Below are positions 25,662 to 36,935 of a stretch of 64,000 nucleotides of DNA, one piece after another. The DNA lies in the NCBI GenBank assembly GCA_028564925.1, contig CM053031.1:169418584-169482583 (forward strand), written 5' to 3'. Source of the stretch: Lithobates sylvaticus (taxonomy: Eukaryota > Chordata > Amphibia > Anura > Ranidae). Position numbers and translations under genes: made by a program. Positions within the stretch are counted from its first letter, which is position 1. The number at the start of each line of letters is the position of its first letter. The notes under the pieces were generated by a model. The model had not been told where the DNA came from. It searched no databases and was given only the letters and a program-made list of their open reading frames with translations.

Positions 25662-25701
25662 TTCTCCTGAAGAAGCCTTATCTGGCGAAACATGTCGAGA
25701 A
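25662..25701 (+). ncRNA. hammerhead-like ribozyme motif (intact core boxes)
   Basis: Base-for-base like 19,638-19,677: stem I TTCTC/GAGAA, CTGAAGA, GAAA, predicted cleavage after C25696. Confidence 0.65.
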
Positions 25702-26021
25702 TAAATGGACAAGTATAATGACTTGTGTGCTTATAGTATATTAATATTCTGTGTTCTAATTGGGATTGTATGCATAACCTTTGAACCTCAATATGTATAT
25801 TGCTGTACACAAAGTCAAAATATCTTTTTTAGATTTTATGTGTTAATAAAATATTATTTTTATTATATTCAAATCTGTTTTTGTAACTGTGTCCCGTAGA
25901 TAGTCCCGTATCTCCAACACTCTTATGCTCTATATCAATTTGGGATGATGGTACAATATATATGAGTATTATTCGGAAAACATTCTAGTCTAACGAGCTT
26001 TGAAAATTTGTAAATCCGGTG

Positions 26022-27384
26022 AATAATCTGGGTATAATTAAATCCTGGCTCCATTGTAGAAAATGTCCCACATTTCTCTAGCTTTTTGCATCAGGGCCAT
26101 CTTGTTTTTATAATTAAGCATTTTCATTATTACTGATCTGGGGCGTTCTCCTGGTGAAGGTGCTCTAGAGGGCACTCTATGGGCTCTCTCAATCACGAAG
26201 AGATGTAAAAATGTCTCTGCCCCAAATATTTCCCTAAGCCATTTTTTCCATAAACTCTATAGGGATGAGTACCTTCACTCCGCTCCGGGAGACCTACCAC
26301 TCTTACATTATTTCTACGGAGCCTATTTTCCATTTCGTCCATTTCAGCTTTATATGCACCCAGTTGCTCTGGCATATTTTTAAATTCCTGCTTTATTGGA
26401 TATAGACTATCCTCCACCTGGCTTAATCTCTCCTCCAATGTAATTGTCCTCTCCACTGTTTTTTGTAGTTCTTGACTCATTAAAGATATCTCTTCCTTAA
26501 TGTCTTTTACTTGATCACACAAGACACTTAATGATCCTTTAACTGCACATAGTACGTCTTTTAATGCTGGTTCAACTTCAACAGATACATTTAAGGGAGG
26601 AGCATTTTCAACCACATTTCCTGGAGTAGCCCCCTCTGGGTTTTTTTTACTTGGTTTTTGTAGTGGATGGTACCGCCTACATTTGGCCCTGGCTCTTTCT
26701 GTCTTCAGGCCCTCCTGACTGAGATTTTGCCTGGGCTTGCTGAGTATGCACATACCTCTCCAGTTTGGCCGCCACTGCTACCGCCTGGTTCCCCTTCTCC
26801 TTTGCTGAGCGGGTATTTTGGGAGCTTGGGTTCTCCTGATGCGGCTGTTCCTCGCCTTTTTTCCTTGTCATGGCTGGCTGAGAAAAAATGCTGCTAACCA
26901 GGTGGAAATTGCGGGACAACTCAAATGGCCACTTTCCAGGATGTATTATCAAGCACTGGTCTCCTCTCTTTGGTTGTGCTGCCTGGCCCCACCGAGATAT
27001 CGAGAACCCCCCCCCCCCCCCCGAGGATGGCCGAGCTTTGTATATAGCGGTCTGCACGAGTCCCGCCGCCTCACACCTCTCGCAGGAACTCGCAAGATCT
27101 TATGGGGTTGCCAGGGTTACCAGGATAGCGGCGAATGCTGCTCTCGTATCACTGGGCGGCCAGAACATGCACGCCACCGCTCTACGCACTGTCCAACCCG
27201 GCTCCGCTTCTCCACTCTGATTCGTGGCAGGCACCAGGAGGGATTTGAGGCACGTATGTCAGGTGCAAAACAGGTGTACGGCGGCAGCGGGAACGCGGTC
27301 ACGCCGTTCCTAGGATAGGTAGGATATCCCTACCTGGGAGAGACCTCACACACCTCCGCTCACTCCAACATCCGGTCACGCCCC
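26022..27384 (-). mobile_element. L1-A segment 6: 5' end and ORF1
   Basis: ORF1 starts at the ATG at 26,871 on the minus strand (MTRKKGEEQPH) and runs into a coiled-coil rich in K/E (DQVKDIKEEISLMSQEL and following heptads, minus frame 26,193-26,753), then the RNA-binding RRM start NNVRVVGLPERSEG. This is the L1 ORF1p (Transposase_22) layout. The frame is broken more than once. A GC-rich 5' leader reaches about 27,384 and shares CGTGACCGGAT with the start of L1-B, fixing the 5' end. Confidence 0.82.
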
Positions 27385-29975
27385 CACACACCAGTTTACC
27401 AGTGATTTTCCATTCTCTAGAATAGATCTTACCCCCAGCATTTTTTATTATTATTATTGTCAGCACAAGCGGGGAGTGATCTGAGACTCCTCTTGGACCA
27501 TACGTTTTGATTCTAGGGAGAGTGAGATAGGAACTTGAAAAACATGAAAACTGTCTTTCTTGCAGATAGCGCATCCGCCATATGTCACGCAAGCCCATTT
27601 CCTCTAGGAATCGGGATAGCCGACTCTCACCTGCTGTGTTGGACCTATGGCCCGATGGGAATCTGTCTAGACTCTTGTCGACTACTTCATTGAAGTCACC
27701 CACCGATATTATCGTGGTACCTGCTTTATCCAGCACGAACTCCAGTAACTTATATAGAACCTCTAGCTTGAATGTGGGGGGGGATATAAATGTTTGCCAA
27801 CACAAATAGTTTATTTTCGATCGAGCAAAGTAAAAAAATATATTGGCCCTGTTGATCAATACAACTTTCCCTGCAGGAGAACGCCACTCCTCTCCCAACC
27901 AGAATACTTACCCCCCTTGAGTAGGAGGAATAGACTGAATGAATGGTATTGGGCTTGGAACTTCCGACTGCAAAATTGTATCGCAGTATTAGTCAAGTGC
28001 GTCTCCTGCAGGCAAAGTAGTCCTAGCCCACTCCCCTCTAATGCGATAGGACTGTAGCTCTCTTAATTGAACCCCCTAGACCCCGGACATTCCATGAGGT
28101 TATGCTGACTCTCCTTTCTTGCATGGTAAAAGAAGAAAACAAAATGAAAAATTGAAGTCAACAATAAAAAACAGCACAAAATTAAGTGGATAACAATCAC
28201 ACTCGCATCTCTTAAACTCAAGTGGATTTTCCAATCTGTGTATTTTTCCCTCTCTCCATAACCTTCCCCTCTCTCGATTTGTGCCTTACAAAATACTAAT
28301 GTTAGTGATGTGTTTCTTAGCCCTCACCTTGCTCCCCTCCCCCCCACCCATACCCCCCACCCATACCCATCAGGGCCAACCCTAAGGGCTTCACCTGTGA
28401 CCTTGCCATACCTCTCCCAACTCATCATCCTCCTCATATTCCAAACTAGTGACTTTAATGTAAAACATAACCATGGGAACCCTTTGCACTCTCTTACTCC
28501 CCTACTTGCAAACATTCACCCCAAAAAAGTGTCTCCCCTTCTCCACTTCCTCCAATCTGGACAATCAAAATAATCTCTGTGATATAACAGTCATATCTCA
28601 ATGATGTGTCAAAATAGTACAATCAATACCTTAAAAAGAAAAACAAATAAAAATAACAGGGGGGGGGGGGGGAGAGGGGCCAGCGAACCCGAAAAAGGCT
28701 TAACAAACCTCAACCAGACCACCCCCCCCCCCCACAAACAAAATAGTTCCATGCTCAACATCTTCTGCAGGTCCTTCTTATTTCTTTCCAACCACTGCTC
28801 CACTTCAGATGGTGAGCCAAAGAACAAAATTTCACCCAATGCTGTCACTCGCAAACGGGCTGGGTACAGCAAAGCATATGCAAGCTTATATTTCTGCAAA
28901 GTTCGCTTGATTGGCATAAATTCCACCCTACGCTTCTGGAGATCCGGTGAAAAGTCTGGGTACAGCGAGACCCTAACCCCATTGTTCATGATGACCCCCC
29001 TCTCTCTGGCCTTCCGTAGTAGGATTACCTTGTCATTATAATTAACAAGTTTCAGGAGCAGTGACCTATTATATTCACCCGACTGACGGGCCCTGAGAGG
29101 AACTCGGTGGACTCTTTCAATCGTGAATAGTGATGTAAAAGTTGTGGCCCCAAAAATGTCCCTAAACCACCCCTCAAGGAAAGCTATGGGATCAGGACCC
29201 TCACACCTCTTTGGAAGGCCTATCACTCTCACGTTATTTCTATGATTTCTGTTTTCCATTTCATTGAGTTTAGTAGCCTGTGCAGCCATTTGTTCCAGTA
29301 GCCCCTTGATTTCTTGCTTTAGTGGGTATAAATTATCTGCCAATTGAGACTTTACAGGCATTGACAGCAGAAAGAAAATCTCTCAATGTCGGTTCCTTGT
29401 CCTCAAAAATAGGACCAGTCGTAATTGCTGCCCCAGCCGCCGCAGATTTTGTTGATACTGGTTCTGTTTTTCCTCCCCATGCCCCCTTAGTACTTAGTTT
29501 TATTGCTGGATGGGGTGGCAGGGTTTGATGATGCTTGGCTGTGTGAGGTATTATTTTGAATTGTTAATACAAAGATGGGGGGTTTAAATCTCCTAGGGGT
29601 GCCTTCAGCCTCCCCTGCAGTGCTCTCACCTCTCTCGCTGTAACAGCCAACAGTCCAGCGTCATATCAGCAGGTCCAGCACGATCTCGCAAGCTCCGCTC
29701 ACTGCACGGCAAAGGTTCCAGGACAGCTGCAGCTCACCATCCAGCCTGGAAGAGGCAACCAAAGCGGCTTCAGATCTGCACACAGCTCAGCGGAGAAACC
29801 CGCACCAAGGAGGAGATGGACAGCCCTCCAACCAGACCCCTCAGCAGTCTCCAGAACACCAGGTACGGTCTGCACTATAAGCAGAGCAACTCAGTTCAAT
29901 GCGGAGATAGGGAGCGGAGGAGAGACACCATGCATGCTCACTCACTCCTTTCTCCATCCGGTCACGCTCCGTGCG
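27385..29975 (-). mobile_element. L1-B: second L1-type LINE, 5' portion only
   Basis: On the minus strand: GC-rich 5' leader (to about 29,975), ORF1 with RRM (28,609-29,361; NNVRVIGLPKRCEG, RRVEFMPIKR), a pyrimidine-rich (plus strand) spacer (28,110-28,600), then the endonuclease start with LQETHLTNTA and the frame at 27,299-27,898 with ISVGDFNEVVD and GVSDHSPLVL. ORF2 stops at 27,385, where the 5' end of L1-A begins, so the RT part is not in this window next to it. L1-A apparently inserted into L1-B. Confidence 0.8.
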
Positions 29976-30861
29976 ATGACTATATCATTAGTTTGCAGAA
30001 TCTTTAATTGTAAATCTGCCTCTGCTTGTTGAACTTTCATCTTTGCTTCCTTTCTGATAAAGAAGCTTTGCACTTTTGCTCTTTGTGTTTCTAATTGGGA
30101 ATCTGCCTCTGCTTGTTGAGCTTCCATATTTTCCTTTTGTGTTTCTATTTCTGCTTTCTTTCTGGTAAAGGAGCTTCACACTTTATTTGCTTCCAGACTT
30201 GCACGGGCCTCTATTAGCTTGTCGCTTAATGTTGAACTTCTGGAGCGAGAAGATCTAGAAGAATGTGCAGTGTGGATCTGTGAGATCTGGTCTCCTGCAG
30301 TTGAGCAATGCAGAGTTCTGCCTTACACTGGGCATTTTGCACTAAGAGATCCCTTTGTAGGTTTAGTGCAAAAGCCCTGGTCAGTTCTACTGAAGAGTTC
30401 TCTGTTACAGTCCTACAAGAAAGCTGTGTATTTTGCAAACAGCCGCTGGTAGTGTTCAAACGCGGCAGATAAGCGATCTAGAGTCTCTTAGTTCAGCTTG
30501 TTGATCATTCAAGTGTGACAAAACTGACATGTAGTGTGAAGTTCTGTCCCATAAGTCTGACAGATTGCTGGAGAACTCCTCTCTAGTGGCTTCATAGTTT
30601 TCTCTGAGTTTTTGTGTAGGTTTTATTGTACGTTTGGGTCTTACACTCTGTTCGGCAATATCTGCAGAATCTGCTCCCTGTACATCTGTGGGTTCAGAAG
30701 AATGATGAATCTGCGTTGGTTCAGCCACAAAGGGGTGCTCACAGTCTCGTCTAGACATTTTTCAAATTTTTGCAAGAAATGGTACTGTCTCTTTAAGAAG
30801 GCGAACAGCATCTTAGACAGGTGGGGTTATGCAGTTCAATGTAGAGAAACAGTTTTTAACA
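29976..30861 (-). mobile_element. BEL/Pao-like gag fossil (tentative)
   Basis: Minus-strand frames start MSRRDCEHPFVAEP (30,758) and contain SVRPKRTIKPTQKLREN, then a serine/arginine-rich stretch and a long A/E/Q/K coiled-coil made of two imperfect repeats (QQAEADSQLE and QQAEADLQLK). This style is typical of BEL/Pao Gag N-termini. It is broken, without recognisable LTRs. It interrupts a gypsy gag on its right and is itself interrupted by L1-B on its left. Confidence 0.5.
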
Positions 30862-31404
30862 TTCATATGAGGCACTTGGCAGCAGAAGCGGAGCGTGTGG
30901 GGATGTCAAATACCCTTTTAAAGGAGGCCACAAACCCAGGGTAACTAAAGACCACAGTTTTTTTGGGTCTCCCATAGAGGGTTTGCCCAGGCCAAGGCGC
31001 TCTCAAAAAGCAAAGATATCACAAAACCTACTTTGCTTTTGTCCGTCGGAAATACCTGGGGCAGCATTTTAAAGTATATCTCAACCTGGCTGAGAAACCC
31101 TCTGCATTGAACTGGGTCGCCCCCAAATCGCTGGGGAAGCAGAGCGGAACCAGACATACCTCTTACAGAGGTAATACTCAAGGCAGGTGCCTACACAGAG
31201 ACTGGGGCAGCAGCAGGGATGGCCTACAACTCAGGCTGTACCGGAGCAGCCACAGTGGGAGATTCCAGGTGAGCCGTGCGACTCAGGAGCGTTTGTAACG
31301 CCATGGCAAACTGATCCATGCGGTGATCTTTCTCATCGAATCTGGAAAAAATATTACCAACAAGTGGATTGACTGCATCTTCTGAATTCATGGCCTTCGC
31401 CTAC
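30862..31404 (-). pseudogene. Ty3/gypsy gag fossil downstream of a shared LTR
   Basis: It encodes PLVGNIFSRFDE-like, SVRGMSGSALLPQRFGGD and QCRGFLSQVEIYFKMLPQ. The same protein start is found at 43,936-44,496. It follows the 31,405-32,173 LTR directly on the minus strand, so it belongs to a second gypsy copy. Broken. Confidence 0.8.
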
Positions 31405-32173
31405 TGTCGGAAACCATGAAATCAGACCGAGACAGAAGTACAGTTAAATCACACTAGTTTAATAATATAAAAGTAAAAAGAACAAACATAGTCAAAACAT
31501 AATGAACAAAGAGGATGTAACCATAAAACCGCCCTTAGGCCCACCCCTCCGCACTGTTTGGATGTTGACCCCTTATAGTTTGCTGTAAATAATAAATATT
31601 ATATAATATAGAATCATATAATATAAGCAGCTACTTGATAAACAACAGAGTATGAAAATATGGCAACATTGTAAGATTCAAAAAAAGTCTCTTTTTAAAT
31701 ATCATAAAGTCCTTTTAAAATATTGCAGCAGCGCTTATTGTCCTTATTAAACGGCGGACATTGCCCTTAGAAAAAATAATAATAAATCAAATGAACCAAT
31801 CACAGTCGGATGAGCAGGGTATTTAAAAAGAGATTTTTTTTTGAATCTTACAATATTGCCATATTTTCATAGTCAAAACATAGCCAAAGTTCAGTAACTG
31901 GATAGTCAGCCAAGCCAAAAGTCAGGGATTCTAGTGGAACAGCAAGCAGGATAAGGAGCCAGAAGGGATGTCAGCAAAGCCAGTCTTTAAACAGGATTGC
32001 ATTGTGATGTGACCAGGGCGAAGGCCATGCTCCTCTGGACTGGACGGCTTAAGTAGGCAGGACTGACAAGCAGGATCAACAGCTGAGTAACTGTGGAGAG
32101 AGATGGGAGCTGGCAATTAGCTGACAGCTGAGCGGCCAGCTCAGAGAAGGAAGGGCTGAGCCCAGCCCTGAGA
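31405..32173 (-). repeat. gypsy LTR (3' LTR of the main copy, 5' LTR of the next)
   Basis: Matches the LTR at 44,510-47,089 once insertions are removed: about 390 bp of native LTR. It holds a 366-bp insertion at 31,502-31,867. Confidence 0.8.
31502..31867. mobile_element. 366-bp insertion with inverted arms, family unknown
   Basis: Flanked by the perfect 15-bp duplication CATAGTCAAAACATA (31,487-31,501 and 31,868-31,882). About 52-bp inverted arms lie at about 31,646-31,700 and 31,818-31,867. A duplication of 15 bp suggests target-primed retrotransposition rather than a cut-and-paste transposon. No frame or tRNA-like box was seen. Confidence 0.65.
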
Positions 32174-32416
32174 GTACCTGCTCTTCAATGACCCCTCCCC
32201 CTCGGAGGTCCACCAGGCTTGAGGGGAAAACATCTATGGAAATCACGGAGGACAGGGGCATGTACGTCCGAGGATGAGACCCAAGAGTACTGTATGCGCC
32301 CACGGAACATATGGGAGTCAACAATGGACTGTACTTCATACTCCTCATGGTTCTCAACCTGTGCAGGGTAAGGACGTGGCACAGAGGTGGTAAAGCGGTT
32401 GCAGACCAAAGGTTTT
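32174..32416 (-). pseudogene. gypsy integrase C-terminus with chromodomain (fossil)
   Basis: The minus strand encodes YEVQSIVDSHMFRGRIQY, the core of a chromodomain, which in chromoviruses directs integration to chromatin marks. It continues the integrase (LLKPLVCNRFTTSVP) across the L1-C insertion. Confidence 0.8.
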
Positions 32417-33143
32417 CTCGTTCAATAGTTTTTTATTTATTTTCAAAAAGAAACAGAAACAATACATAAACAGAAAAAAAAGAAAACAGTAAGATACATG
32501 ACATATATTAATATTCATACATGGGATGTCTTGAATGCAATAATGAATATTCAAAGCATGAGTACCATACAATCTAGAATGTAACGTGTAATCTATAGCA
32601 GAAGAACACTGTGGAGAAAGAAACCTATTTGGTCGTGTCATAGGAGTACGGGGCTTGTCTCTGACTCACCCCCTGGGGCAATATCAACATGCCTCCAGAC
32701 TACTTTACCACCCCACATGGGTACTAACTGTGGTAAAGTAGGGGCAATGAGAAAAATAGGTATTCAAGTACCAAGGTAATGGTGAGAGATTGAAGGCTAA
32801 ATTTATATACAAAGAGGAATATATGGAGAGCATATATTGAAAAGAGAAGAGTGTATCTATTCAAGATAAGATCACAACCTAATAGTCACAGCGTTCTTTT
32901 ACATATGGTTATTCAACCTGAAAGACATGTCATGCCGGTTATGAAGGATTAAAATTATGAGGATAAGGTGGGAGAATCCCATAAATATGATTCGTGTACC
33001 TTAAAAGAGATATATGAGGATAGAGATAGAGAAGGAAGTATAAGAAGGGAAAGAAGGAAAGAGGAGGAAAAGGAGAGTCTCTCCAGGCGATGAATATATT
33101 AATAAACAGGTTAATGGAGCTAAACGTTGTGTTAACAGGTAAA

Positions 33144-36100
33144 TTATTGGGGTAACAGTAATGACTGGTCAAAGTCAGGGGGCATGTAATGTTTAACCCA
33201 TGGTTGCCAAATCAGTTTGAATTTATTGATACTATTATCTTCTATAGCCGACATTTTTTCAAAGGTCAGAGCTCTATTCATTCTGTGTTTGGCTTCTGCT
33301 ACTATTAGGGTTTTGGATTTCCAGGCTTTAGCTATAGTTTGTTTAGCAGCAGTACTCAACTGGAGAAATAATTTGAACTGAATATGGGTTAGCGATGGAG
33401 GTTTCAAGTTGAGGAGGGCCGTGGCTGGGTCAGGAGAAATAGAACATTCCAACGCTTTAGAAGCCATGGCGAAAATGTTTTCCCAGAATTCTTGAACCAC
33501 CGGACATTGCCACCAGATATGGAATTGTGTACCTGGGGATAAGCAGCCTCTGAAACAGTTGATAGGATATGTCGGAATAAATTTAGCGATTCTGGCAGGT
33601 ACCAGGTACCATCTTGCCAAAACTTTGAAGTTAGTTTCCAGAGCTAAGCAATTTTGAGAGGAATTTTTAGTAGCTAACCATATACTGGACCAGTCATTAG
33701 TGTCTAGAGCACGATTCATATCTGAAGCCCATTTATCCGTATAAGAGGGCAATATATCATTAGGCAGAATAGTGAGTTGATGATATAACACGGAAATTAC
33801 GCCTTTAACATGCGGATCACTTTTACATATGCGTTCAAATTGTGATATTTGATTAAGTGACGTACCAGCTTTAAGAAGAGGAGTAAAGAAATTTTTGATT
33901 TGTAGATACCTGAAGATTTCTGATCTTGGGAGCCCATAGGTGTCACAGAGTTCTGGGAATTCTAGTATATTGGAACTATTACTTATTTGATGAAACCGGA
34001 TTAAATTGCAGGTGGACCAGGCGGAGAATGATTTTGGATATTTCCAGGCTGGGTAGAAAGCCAGATTCCCAAGGAAGGAAAGGAGAGGATTATGTGGGGA
34101 CTGAAGGTTGGAGGGTTTACCAAATTTATCCCAGACGGATAAGGAATGCTTCGTTATGGGGTTAGTGATATGTGATCTATCTGTGGGATGAATCCACAGT
34201 ATATTGGCAATAGAGATGGGGTCGCATTCGACTGATTCAATTGACACCCAAAGGGGTGGTTCTTCTACTGAATGGTATTTCGTAAGAAGTGAAAGTTGTG
34301 CAGCCGAATAGTAGGTAACAAAATTTGGTAAACCGAGTCCACCCCTCAATCTACTAAGGTATAATGTAGTCATTGGAATCCTTGGTTTGGTTTTTCCCCA
34401 GATGAAGGCCAAGACTCTACGTTGTATTATCCTAAAGAAGTATGCAGGTATTGGGATGGGTAAGACCCTAAACAAATATAAAAATTTTGGTAAAATCGTC
34501 ATTTTTATTGCATTAATTCGTCCCAACCAAGATAACGGGAGGGAAGACCATTGTTTAATTTGGTTAGTGACTAATTTCAATAAAGGTAAATAGTTAACCT
34601 TAAATAAATCTTTGAGTGAGGATGTGAGTTGAACGCCCAAATAGGGTAGCTGAGTGGGAACCCAATGGAATGGTAAGATAGTTTGCAGGTATGAGAGGTC
34701 AGTTTGTTCCAATGAGATATTAAGCACGTTAGATTTTGTGGGATTAACTTTGAGTCCTGAAATCGTAGCAAATTTATCTAGAACCTTCAACAAGTTTGGA
34801 GCAGAAATATGTGGATGAGATAAAAAGATGAGGATGTCATCAGCGAAGAGACATAATTTATGTTGGTAACCTCCTAGTTCAATACCTTTAATGTCCGAAT
34901 TTGTCCTAATTAGTTGTGCCAATGGTTCGATGAGAAGGGCAAAAAGTAAGGGGGACAGGGGACAGCCCTGCCTAGTACCTCTACAAATATTCATCGTAGC
35001 TGATTTATATCCAGCATATTTAATATATGCTTTTGGGTTATCATACAGTGAGGAGATCCATTTTAGAAAATGATTCCCAAATCTCCATTTTTGGAGCATG
35101 TAATGCATATATGGCCAGGAAACAGAGTCAAACGCCTTTCTAATATCGAGAGATACAAGGCATGAGGGAATACGTCTAGTTTTAGCTGCATGTATGAGTA
35201 GGAGAGTGCGTCTGATATTGTCGCCTGCTTGTCTTTTTGGCATAAAACCAGTTTGGTCGCGATGTATTAGCTGCCCTATAACGTTATTAAGGCGAGTAGC
35301 CAAGATTTTAGCTAATAATTTAATATCGATGTTGAGTAAAGATATAGGACGATAGTTTGTCCAGGAGGTAGTATCAGAGTGAGGTTTGGGAATCATTACT
35401 ATGATGGAGCTAAGCGTTTCTGTACGAAAAGAGTGGTTTTCAAGGATGGAGTTAAAGGTTTTAGACAAAATAGGTGCTAAAATATGTGAATATTGTTTAT
35501 AGTAAAGTGCCGAGAACCCATCAGGACCCGGTCTTTTATTGAGTTTTAAATGTTTTATTGCAATCTGAACTTCTGAGGTAGTTATAGGGCACTCAAGGGT
35601 ATCTCTCTGAGACTGGTCTAAATTGGGAAGATTAATATTAGCAAACATAGAATCTGCTTTTGATGCATCAAAGTCTTGGTTAGGGGAGTATATTTTAGAT
35701 AAATTGGAGTAAAATACTTCGAGTATTTTTACTGGGTTACTGGTATATCCGTCACGAGAAGTTTTCAATCTATATGAGGACTGTACATTTTGTGTCGTCT
35801 TTAAACAACGTGCTAATGGAGTGTCAGGTTTGTTGGCTTTGAGATAGTGAATATGTTGGTGTTTACGTAGTATTTTATCAGCAGAGTCCGTTAAAAAAAG
35901 GTCTAGGTCAAGTCGTGCTTTGTCTAGTTTTATGTGGTTGGCTATCGTCGGTGAAGATTGAAAAGTTGAATGGCATGTGTTAAAAGCATTATCTAATTTC
36001 GCAAACATACGTTTACGTTCCCTTTTAAGTGTTGATGTTAAACGAATCAAGTGTCCTCGAATAACAGATTTATGGGCCTCCCACAATGTTATGGAAGAAA

Positions 36101-36935
36101 CATCGTCTGTATCATTAGTGGAGATGTATTCAGAGAGCGCTTGTTCAATCAATAGTTTATGAGATGGGTGAGTTAATAATGAATCATTAATGATCCAAGT
36201 AGTATCATGAGATCTGGGAATTGTTGAAGCAAAAGTGGAAAAAACTGCACAATGGTCAGTCCAAGGCATTGGGATTATTTTAGAGGAAACTATTTCTGGT
36301 AACATACTAGATGGGGCAAGGATATGGTCAATGCGGGAGAATGACTTGTGCGGATATGAATAATGTGTATAACGTCTGTTGGTAGGGTTTAGTTCTCTCC
36401 AGGTATCCACTAATTTATGTGCTGTAAGCAGTGGCTGTAGAGTATGTTTGTTAGTGTTCGCATTGGGGGTAGGTGGAGACTTGTCTAAGAAGGGGAATAC
36501 CGTAGTATTAGAGTCTCCGCAAAGAATTAACATACCGAATTTATGCTTATCTATAATTTGGAGGAGATGAGACATAAAAGCTAATGGTCGTTTATTGGGA
36601 GCATAGTAAGAGACAATCGTAATAGGGGCGTCAGATAGGTAACCAGTAATCAATACGTATCTGCCTTCGGGATCGTTAAGTTGTGACACAAGGGTAAATG
36701 GTGTGTTACGGTGGAAACCTATAAGGGTACCCCGTTGTTTGACCGAAGCTGAGGCAACATAGAATTGTGGATAAGTTGATGAGAGGAATTTAGGATGTGC
36801 CTTATCAATAAAATGAGTTTCCTGCAAGCATATAATATTGGCTTTTTTAGCATGGAAAGTGCGTAAAGCTTTTGAGCGTTTATGGGGAATATTAAACCCT
36901 TGTACATTCAAAGATAAAACATTTATAGGGGCCAT
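33144..36935 (-). CDS. L1-type ORF2 protein: endonuclease and reverse transcriptase, about 1,263 aa
   Basis: Nicks target DNA and copies the LINE RNA in place. The frame is open from 37,049, but the ATG at 36,935 (MAPINVLSLNVQGFN) matches ORF2 starts of relatives such as L1-D. The AP-like endonuclease occupies residues 1-235, with N10, E39 (QETHF), D141/N143 (GDSN), SRIDH at 200-204 and D227/H228 (TDH). RT spans about 460-760: KRPGPDGFSALYY, YRPISLLN, D597 in SLDIRKAFDS, RQGCPLSPLLFALL and catalytic FADD at 697-700. The C-terminus has the W-rich HIWWQCPVVQEFW segment. No stop or frameshift is visible; activity is untested. Confidence 0.95.
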   Translation of the reverse strand: MAPINVLSLNVQGFNIPHKRSKALRTFHAKKANIICLQETHFIDKAHPKFLSSTYPQFYVASASVKQRGTLIGFHRNTPFTLVSQLNDPEGRYVLITGYLSDAPITIVSYYAPNKRPLAFMSHLLQIIDKHKFGMLILCGDSNTTVFPFLDKSPPTPNANTNKHTLQPLLTAHKLVDTWRELNPTNRRYTHYSYPHKSFSRIDHILAPSSMLPEIVSSKIIPMPWTDHCAVFSTFASTIPRSHDTTWIINDSLLTHPSHKLLIEQALSEYISTNDTDDVSSITLWEAHKSVIRGHLIRLTSTLKRERKRMFAKLDNAFNTCHSTFQSSPTIANHIKLDKARLDLDLFLTDSADKILRKHQHIHYLKANKPDTPLARCLKTTQNVQSSYRLKTSRDGYTSNPVKILEVFYSNLSKIYSPNQDFDASKADSMFANINLPNLDQSQRDTLECPITTSEVQIAIKHLKLNKRPGPDGFSALYYKQYSHILAPILSKTFNSILENHSFRTETLSSIIVMIPKPHSDTTSWTNYRPISLLNIDIKLLAKILATRLNNVIGQLIHRDQTGFMPKRQAGDNIRRTLLLIHAAKTRRIPSCLVSLDIRKAFDSVSWPYMHYMLQKWRFGNHFLKWISSLYDNPKAYIKYAGYKSATMNICRGTRQGCPLSPLLFALLIEPLAQLIRTNSDIKGIELGGYQHKLCLFADDILIFLSHPHISAPNLLKVLDKFATISGLKVNPTKSNVLNISLEQTDLSYLQTILPFHWVPTQLPYLGVQLTSSLKDLFKVNYLPLLKLVTNQIKQWSSLPLSWLGRINAIKMTILPKFLYLFRVLPIPIPAYFFRIIQRRVLAFIWGKTKPRIPMTTLYLSRLRGGLGLPNFVTYYSAAQLSLLTKYHSVEEPPLWVSIESVECDPISIANILWIHPTDRSHITNPITKHSLSVWDKFGKPSNLQSPHNPLLSFLGNLAFYPAWKYPKSFSAWSTCNLIRFHQISNSSNILEFPELCDTYGLPRSEIFRYLQIKNFFTPLLKAGTSLNQISQFERICKSDPHVKGVISVLYHQLTILPNDILPSYTDKWASDMNRALDTNDWSSIWLATKNSSQNCLALETNFKVLARWYLVPARIAKFIPTYPINCFRGCLSPGTQFHIWWQCPVVQEFWENIFAMASKALECSISPDPATALLNLKPPSLTHIQFKLFLQLSTAAKQTIAKAWKSKTLIVAEAKHRMNRALTFEKMSAIEDNSINKFKLIWQPWVKHYMPPDFDQSLLLPQ

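Larger units (their letters stand above)
16664..26006 (+). mobile_element. Penelope-like retroelement unit (9.3 kb)
   Basis: The whole unit is bounded by a perfect 15-bp target duplication TTTGTAAATCCGGTG. Order: an inverted terminal-repeat arm (16,664-18,598), a direct arm (18,599-19,979), a broken RT plus GIY-YIG coding region (20,334-23,777) and a second direct arm (about 24,010-26,006). Direct pLTRs with an additional inverted copy at the 5' side is a known Penelope arrangement. The three arms are about 98% alike by eye, so insertion is recent. The arms hold hammerhead-like ribozyme motifs and a CRE/TATA-like promoter. Confidence 0.9.
24010..26006 (+). repeat. Penelope terminal arm, 3' direct copy
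   Basis: The longest of the three arms. CRE at 24,647-24,654, TATTTAAA at 24,687-24,694, hammerhead-like motif at 25,662-25,701. It ends exactly at the 15-bp duplication. Confidence 0.88.
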
